From NCBI GenBank assembly GCA_017501245.1, contig JAFVXI010000013.1, positions 271,889 to 335,888 of the forward strand: a stretch of 64,000 nucleotides of DNA, in the 5' to 3' direction. Below, one piece after another: positions 60,193 through 64,000 of this stretch; the stretch's first letter is position 1; each line of letters starts with the position of its first letter. The translations under genes and the position numbers were made by a program. The stretch comes from Clostridia bacterium. GTDB taxonomy: Bacteria; Bacillota; Clostridia; Oscillospirales; CAG-272. The notes beneath the pieces were generated by a model. That model searched no databases. It had not been told where the DNA came from and worked only from the letters and a program-made list of their open reading frames with translations.

Positions 60193-61272
60193 TTATCCTT
60201 GATCCTCGTCGGCATAGCTGCGCTCGAGCGCACGCATCATCGCTTCCTCAGCGTTGAAGTCGGAATATGCCGGGGTCTCGGCGGTCTTTTTTCTACTATT
60301 AGATGCGGCTCCTGCCTTTGCCGCCGCCTCCTTGCGGTTTTTTTCGAGGTATGCGTCAACGTCGGCGAGCGTGCGCACCCCTGCGGCATACCACGCCGAA
60401 AGGATCTTGTCCATATATGCGACCGACGCCTTGTTCGTGTTTGCCACCGTTATGTCAAAGGCGGCGGTAACGATCGCCTCTCCGTAGCCAAACACGTTTT
60501 CCCATCTTGCAAAGGTGTCCATCTCCCTCGCCGTGAGGTTTCTTGACCAGATGCCGATGATTCTTCTGTATTCGTAAAACGCCGCCGACGTGCGGGAGTC
60601 GCTCTCGATAAACGCCTCAAGCGCCTCGAGCGTGTCGATCCCTCGATCGGTTAGCGAAATCACCTTTCTGATGAGCGAGGCGACCGTAAATCTCTTGCCG
60701 CTCGCCTCAGCCTTATCGCAAAGATAGGTCGCAAGAGTGGTGATATACTCTCGCGACATTCCCGAGTCGTTGTAGCAGCCTGCCAGCTGCTTGCATTCTC
60801 TGTCGGGGAGCGTGGGCTTTTTCAGCAGCTTGGAGATATCGTCGTAAAGCTCCCTCAGCTGATGGTCTCTTATGATGGATGCAACCTCCCTTGCCTCGAG
60901 ATCGTCGCCGTCGTCTCTCGGGCGCTCGGGGAATTCGAGCGTTACCTCGGGCTCGTTCGGGGCTGCCGTGGTGTCTATATTTTCAATCGGGAATGCGGGC
61001 TCCTCATCCCTGCGACGTGCTTTTTCTGTCGCCTTGCCGCATGCCGACCCCGCCTCGGTGCGAAGGATTATACCTGCCTCCCGCCATAATGCGAGCGCAG
61101 ACTTCGTTCTCGCTTTTGCGGTGCCGCACGCCTTGCCTATCTCTGCCTCTTTTGCGCCATGCGGACAGCAGAGAAGATAGGATAGGATCCTTATCTCATC
61201 GGGGCTCGCCTCTTTCCAGGTCTCTAGGTCAAGGGTGGCACCCGTGTCGAGCTTATATACCCATTTATTCAT
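60193..61272 (-). CDS. DnaD domain primosome protein
   Basis: A 359-residue protein with an N-terminal winged helix (LLCCPHGAKEAEIGKACGTAKARTKSALALWREAGII, about 30-75), a polar linker, and two DnaD/DnaB_2 helical domains: one around residues 135-220 (LYDDISKLLKKPTLPDRECKQLAGCYNDSGMSREYITTLATYLCDKAE) and one around 230-310 with IGIWSRNLTAREMDTFARWENVFGY and ending VAYMDKILSAWYAAGVRTLADVD. DnaD initiates helicase loading at oriC. It overlaps rex by 8 bases and is followed by the helicase loader. Confidence 0.9.
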   Translation of the reverse strand: MNKWVYKLDTGATLDLETWKEASPDEIRILSYLLCCPHGAKEAEIGKACGTAKARTKSALALWREAGIILRTEAGSACGKATEKARRRDEEPAFPIENIDTTAAPNEPEVTLEFPERPRDDGDDLEAREVASIIRDHQLRELYDDISKLLKKPTLPDRECKQLAGCYNDSGMSREYITTLATYLCDKAEASGKRFTVASLIRKVISLTDRGIDTLEALEAFIESDSRTSAAFYEYRRIIGIWSRNLTAREMDTFARWENVFGYGEAIVTAAFDITVANTNKASVAYMDKILSAWYAAGVRTLADVDAYLEKNRKEAAAKAGAASNSRKKTAETPAYSDFNAEEAMMRALERSYADEDQG

Positions 61273-61966
61273 TTTTGCCGTCTCCCTCGTCGCTATTTTT
61301 TATAGCGTAGCAAAGGGTCATGAGAGAGTCGCCCATATGTACGTTCTCAACAATCACGCCGGGTGCGTCTATCTTAAGCTCCATATTTGCGAAGTTCCAA
61401 AGGCCCTTGACGCCCGCACGCACCATAACCTCGGCGACCTCGTACGCCGCCTCCTTAGGAACGGTGAGAACTCCGATGTCAACCGAGTTTTCACGCACGA
61501 AGTCTCCGAGTGCCGCTGTCGAATAGACGGGCAGACCGTAGACCTCTGTTCCGACAAGCTCGGGGTTATTGTCAAAGAGCGCAAGCCTGTGGACGCCTCG
61601 CCTCTCGAACATATGAGTCGCCGCAAGCGCTCTTCCGAGGTTTCCCGCACCTACGATAACGGCACGGTAGCCGTCGGTAACGCCGAGCAGCTCGCTGATC
61701 TTTGCGTGGAGATATTTTACGTTGTAGCCGTAGCCCTGCTGTCCAAATCCGCCGAAGCAGTTGAGATCCTGGCGTATCTGCGATGCCGTTACCTCCATTA
61801 TCTCGGATAGCTCCTTTGAGGATATCCTCATCCTGCCGTCTCTGATCAGATCGGTCAGGCATCTGTGATATCTCGGTAGTCTTTTGATAACAGCGGTGGG
61901 TACGTTCGCCTTTCCCTCGCCGATGCGCTTCTCGTAGGTTCCGGGAAGCTTGTCTATACTTTCCAT
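61265..61966 (-). CDS. rex: redox-sensing transcriptional repressor Rex
   Basis: A 233-residue regulator. The winged helix (TAVIKRLPRYHRCLTDLI, ISSKELSEIMEVTASQIRQDLNCFGGFGQQGYGYNV) is followed by a Rossmann domain with GAGNLG (106-111), the aspartate at the end of beta-2 in LALFDNNPELVG, and the C-terminal domain-swap helix. Rex senses the NADH/NAD ratio and represses fermentation genes. The N-terminus has about 20 residues more than usual, but GACAAAAGGAG sits ahead of the upstream ATG. No Rex boxes were identified in the window. Confidence 0.95.
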   Translation of the reverse strand: MESIDKLPGTYEKRIGEGKANVPTAVIKRLPRYHRCLTDLIRDGRMRISSKELSEIMEVTASQIRQDLNCFGGFGQQGYGYNVKYLHAKISELLGVTDGYRAVIVGAGNLGRALAATHMFERRGVHRLALFDNNPELVGTEVYGLPVYSTAALGDFVRENSVDIGVLTVPKEAAYEVAEVMVRAGVKGLWNFANMELKIDAPGVIVENVHMGDSLMTLCYAIKNSDEGDGKNE

Positions 61967-61994
61967 TATATACTCCTTTTGTCAACTACTATTG

Positions 61995-63071
61995 TCATAA
62001 TGCGTCCATCGCACTTGCATTAAGCGATGGATCGGCGAGATTTCCATCAAGAAATTCAAAATATGCCGCTGCGGCGATCATCGCCGCATTATCTCCGCAT
62101 AGCGATAGGGGAGGCAGGTATATCTGCCTTGCACGCCGCTCGGCGATCTCGCCTAAGCGGCATCTCAGATGCGAGTTTGCGGCAACTCCGCCGGATATTA
62201 TCAGGTCATAGCCCGGGTGCGCATCGAGCGCCATCCCCAGCTTTTTTGCAACCGCCTCAACCGCCTCGTAGGTATACCTTGCGGCAAACCTGGCCTTCGG
62301 CAGCTCGTCGCCCCTCTGCTCGTATCTGTGGATGAGGTTTATTGCCGCCGTCTTAAGACCCGAGAAGGAGAAGTCGAGGCTGTCGTCCTTGACGGCGGGG
62401 GAGGGAAGCGCAAGAGCCGCATCCTTATAATCGGCGGAGCGCTTATACTTATCGAAGTAGCCTGCCTCCGTTCCGACCGTCTCAAGGAAGCCCTCTTTCG
62501 CAAGCCTGTCAAAGCCGGCGCCGGCAGGGTAGGGTATGCCTATTATTCTACCTATCTTGTCGAAGGATTCGCCGATGGCGTCGTCCCTCGTCGTTCCTAT
62601 CGTGTGGACGTCGTTATAGCTTTTCACCTCGTAGATCGCCGTATGTCCGCCGGATGCCGCAAGTGCGATAAAGGGCGGCTTCGGCATCTTTTCTCTGTCG
62701 AGATAGGTGGCGGCGATATGTCCCTTGATGTGGTCGACGGGTATGAGTGGCTTTTTGTATGCGGCGGCAAGCGCCTTAGCAAAGTTGACCCCGACGAGCA
62801 GCGCTCCGATAAGCCCGGGGTTTTTCGTTACAGCTACGGCGTCGATATCCGCCATAGTGACCCCCGCCTCCGACAGAGCCTCGTAGGTGATGGACGAGAT
62901 GGCCTCGATGTGTGCCCTGCTTGCGATCTCGGGGACAACGCCGCCGTAGAGCCTGTGCGTTTCGACCTGCGACGCTATGATATTCGATTTTGTTATAAAC
63001 CTCTCCGCCCCGCATTCGACAACGGCTGCCGAGGTCTCGTCGCAGGAGGATTCAAAGGCTAGTATCAGCAT
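61995..63071 (-). CDS. tsaD: tRNA N6-adenosine threonylcarbamoyltransferase
   Basis: A 358-residue ASKHA-fold enzyme: ILAFESSCDETSAAVV (phosphate 1), GGVVPEIASRAHIEAI with metal-binding histidines, NPGLIGALLVGVNFAKALA, HIKGHIAATYL, LAASGGHTAIYEV, SFDKIGRIIGIPYPAGAGFD and ISGGVAANSHLR. With TsaB, TsaC and TsaE it makes t6A37 in ANN-reading tRNAs. Downstream of rimI, as often seen in bacteria. The SD region is duplicated in tandem (12-bp repeat at 63078-63101). Confidence 0.95.
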   Translation of the reverse strand: MLILAFESSCDETSAAVVECGAERFITKSNIIASQVETHRLYGGVVPEIASRAHIEAISSITYEALSEAGVTMADIDAVAVTKNPGLIGALLVGVNFAKALAAAYKKPLIPVDHIKGHIAATYLDREKMPKPPFIALAASGGHTAIYEVKSYNDVHTIGTTRDDAIGESFDKIGRIIGIPYPAGAGFDRLAKEGFLETVGTEAGYFDKYKRSADYKDAALALPSPAVKDDSLDFSFSGLKTAAINLIHRYEQRGDELPKARFAARYTYEAVEAVAKKLGMALDAHPGYDLIISGGVAANSHLRCRLGEIAERRARQIYLPPLSLCGDNAAMIAAAAYFEFLDGNLADPSLNASAMDAL

Positions 63072-63155
63072 TGACGTTTCCTTATGTAATTCCTTATGTA
63101 AGTCGTTTTTCTATTTGCCCTTTATCGGCGACCGATGCCGCCATCGTAGCGCCCC

Positions 63156-63605
63156 TTAAAGCATATCCGCACGGCTCGCCTTCAGCATAACTATGGCGTC
63201 GTCGGTCGGATCCTTATAGTAATTTCTTCGCCTTCCGATCTCCTTGAAGCCGTAGGAGCGATAGAGTGAGACGGCGGCGAGGTTCTTTGACCTCACCTCG
63301 AGAAACAGGCTCTCGAGCCCCTTGCCTCTTGAGGTCTTTGCGGCGTAGTCGAGCAGTCTGTATGCTATCCCTCTATGCCTGTAGGCCTCGTCGACGGCAA
63401 CACGGTAGATCTCGCCCTCGGGGGCTATCAGCCTGCCTATAACGTAGGCGACGACCCTCGTGCCTTCCCTTGCGGTAAAGCACATAGCGCCCTCGGTGGT
63501 TATCAGATCGGTGATATCTCTTTGGCTCCACGGGTCGGGGAAGCAGCGCTCCTCAAGCTCTGCTATGCCCCTCGCATCGTCGGGCACGGATCTTGCAAAA
63601 TCCAT
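63156..63605 (-). CDS. rimI: ribosomal-protein-alanine N-acetyltransferase-type GNAT
   Basis: A 149-residue GNAT acetyltransferase: EERCFPDPWSQRDI, VAYVIGRLIAPEGEIYRVAVDEAYRHRGIAYRLLDYAAK with the acetyl-CoA loop RHRGIA (Q/RxxGxA), and FLEVRSKNLAAVSLYRSYGFKEIGRRRNYY, all RimI type. It acetylates the N-terminus of ribosomal protein S18 or other proteins. Its ATG overlaps the galU stop as TGATG, so translation is coupled. tsaD follows 84 bases downstream. Confidence 0.9.
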   Translation of the reverse strand: MDFARSVPDDARGIAELEERCFPDPWSQRDITDLITTEGAMCFTAREGTRVVAYVIGRLIAPEGEIYRVAVDEAYRHRGIAYRLLDYAAKTSRGKGLESLFLEVRSKNLAAVSLYRSYGFKEIGRRRNYYKDPTDDAIVMLKASRADML

Positions 63606-64000
63606 CAGAGCGTCTTTGCGAGCTCGATGAGATACTCGCGGAACTCAGCGCCGGTCTCGGGATGCTCAAGTCCCTTGGTCACGTTAGCCTTAAGGAAGCC
63701 GAGCTTAGAGCCCATATCGTATCTGTCGCCGATGAACTCAAGTGCGTAAACGCCCTCTGTCCTTGCGAGCTTCTTCATAGCGTCTGTCAGCTGATATTCT
63801 CCGCCTGCGCCGGGCTCAAGTGCGTCGATGATGTCAAACACCTCGGGAGTGAGAAGAACTCTTCCGAGAATGGAAAGGTTCGAGAACTCCTCACCGGGCT
63901 TGGGCTTTTCTATCATATCGGTGCAATAGGTGACCCTCTCCTCGCCCTCGATGGCCTCGACCTTGAGAGAGGAATACTTCTGAACCTGCTCGAGCGGAAC
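63605..64000 (-). CDS. galU: UTP-glucose-1-phosphate uridylyltransferase (C-terminal fragment, cut by window edge)
   Basis: The visible 131 codons are open to the window edge, beginning LEQVQKYSSLKVEAIEGEE and continuing through VTYCTDMIEKPKPGEEFSNLSILGRVLLTPEVFDIIDALEPGAGGEYQLTDAMKKLARTEGVYALEFIGDRYDMGSKLGFLKANV in overlapping blocks. This is the C-terminal half of GalU; EKP, GRYLL-like GRVLL and GxKLGF motifs match. It makes UDP-glucose for cell envelope and sugar metabolism. The internal ATG at 63916 is not the start; the true start lies outside the window. Overlaps rimI by one base. Confidence 0.95.
   Translation of the reverse strand, partial: VPLEQVQKYSSLKVEAIEGEERVTYCTDMIEKPKPGEEFSNLSILGRVLLTPEVFDIIDALEPGAGGEYQLTDAMKKLARTEGVYALEFIGDRYDMGSKLGFLKANVTKGLEHPETGAEFREYLIELAKTL

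Overview
The window reads as chromosome of an anaerobic, low-redox Bacillota of the class Clostridia, probably an uncultured gut or rumen lineage. The reasons are the gene content (Rex, a PerR-like regulator beside rubrerythrin, a three-gene glycerol-3-phosphate dehydrogenase-type flavoprotein operon, DnaD plus a DnaC/DnaI-type helicase loader, a YdbC-type PC4 protein, D-lactate dehydrogenase), Gram-positive signal peptides and lipoboxes, strong AAGGAGG-type ribosome binding sites, and many clean TTGNNN-17-TANNAT promoters. The species cannot be fixed from sequence alone. No tRNA, rRNA, CRISPR array, prophage or transposase was found.

Layout. 1-2.9 kb: divergent nagA (with the start of tcdA downstream) and comM. 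3.1-12.8 kb: a 1049-residue secreted protein, an AEC permease with a DUF1292-like membrane protein, a 35-bp tandem repeat, a 10-TM metal exporter, and a serine hydrolase of the beta-lactamase fold. 12.1-16.8 kb: a lectin-like protein, YdbC, and the flavoprotein/flavoprotein/DUF1667 operon. 17-24 kb: carbohydrate esterase and LDH2-family dehydrogenase opposite an AraC regulator, then a hydrolase/M16 peptidase pair. 24-25 kb: PerR-like regulator and rubrerythrin. 25.7-34.9 kb: a surface-protein block made of a 1241-residue secreted esterase and two large lipoproteins built from about 11 and about 4-5 bacterial Ig-like repeats followed by leucine-rich repeats.

35-41 kb: glmM with a left-handed beta-helix acyltransferase, a heparinase-like protein behind a structured leader, an Amidase_6 protein, and a GMP synthase lacking its glutaminase domain. 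41.3-41.6 kb: a mosaic of small hairpins. 42-49 kb: D-lactate dehydrogenase, AraC regulator opposite a GH3 glucosidase, a lipoprotein and a secreted endonuclease I. 49-59 kb: a GH67-like hydrolase, ASCH and AraC proteins, PnuC, a geranylgeranyl-reductase-like flavoprotein, a sialate O-acetylesterase, AzlCD and an MFS carrier. 59.2-64 kb: a housekeeping minus-strand run galU-rimI-tsaD-rex-dnaD-dnaI.

Function as a whole. Much of the window serves glycan foraging: three SASA-type O-acetylesterases, NagA, GH3, GH67-like and heparinase-like enzymes, several AraC regulators with cupin or sensor domains, and large adhesin-like lipoproteins. The remaining genes cover redox homeostasis (Rex, PerR/rubrerythrin, glp-type operon, D-LDH) and cell-wall precursor supply (GlmM, GalU). 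No complete defence or mobile system is visible. The least explained signals are the hairpin mosaic, a dispersed GCACGTGCGC palindrome in front of two carbohydrate genes, a recurrent AACTATTATTTACATA motif between genes, and the long structured leader of the heparinase-like gene.
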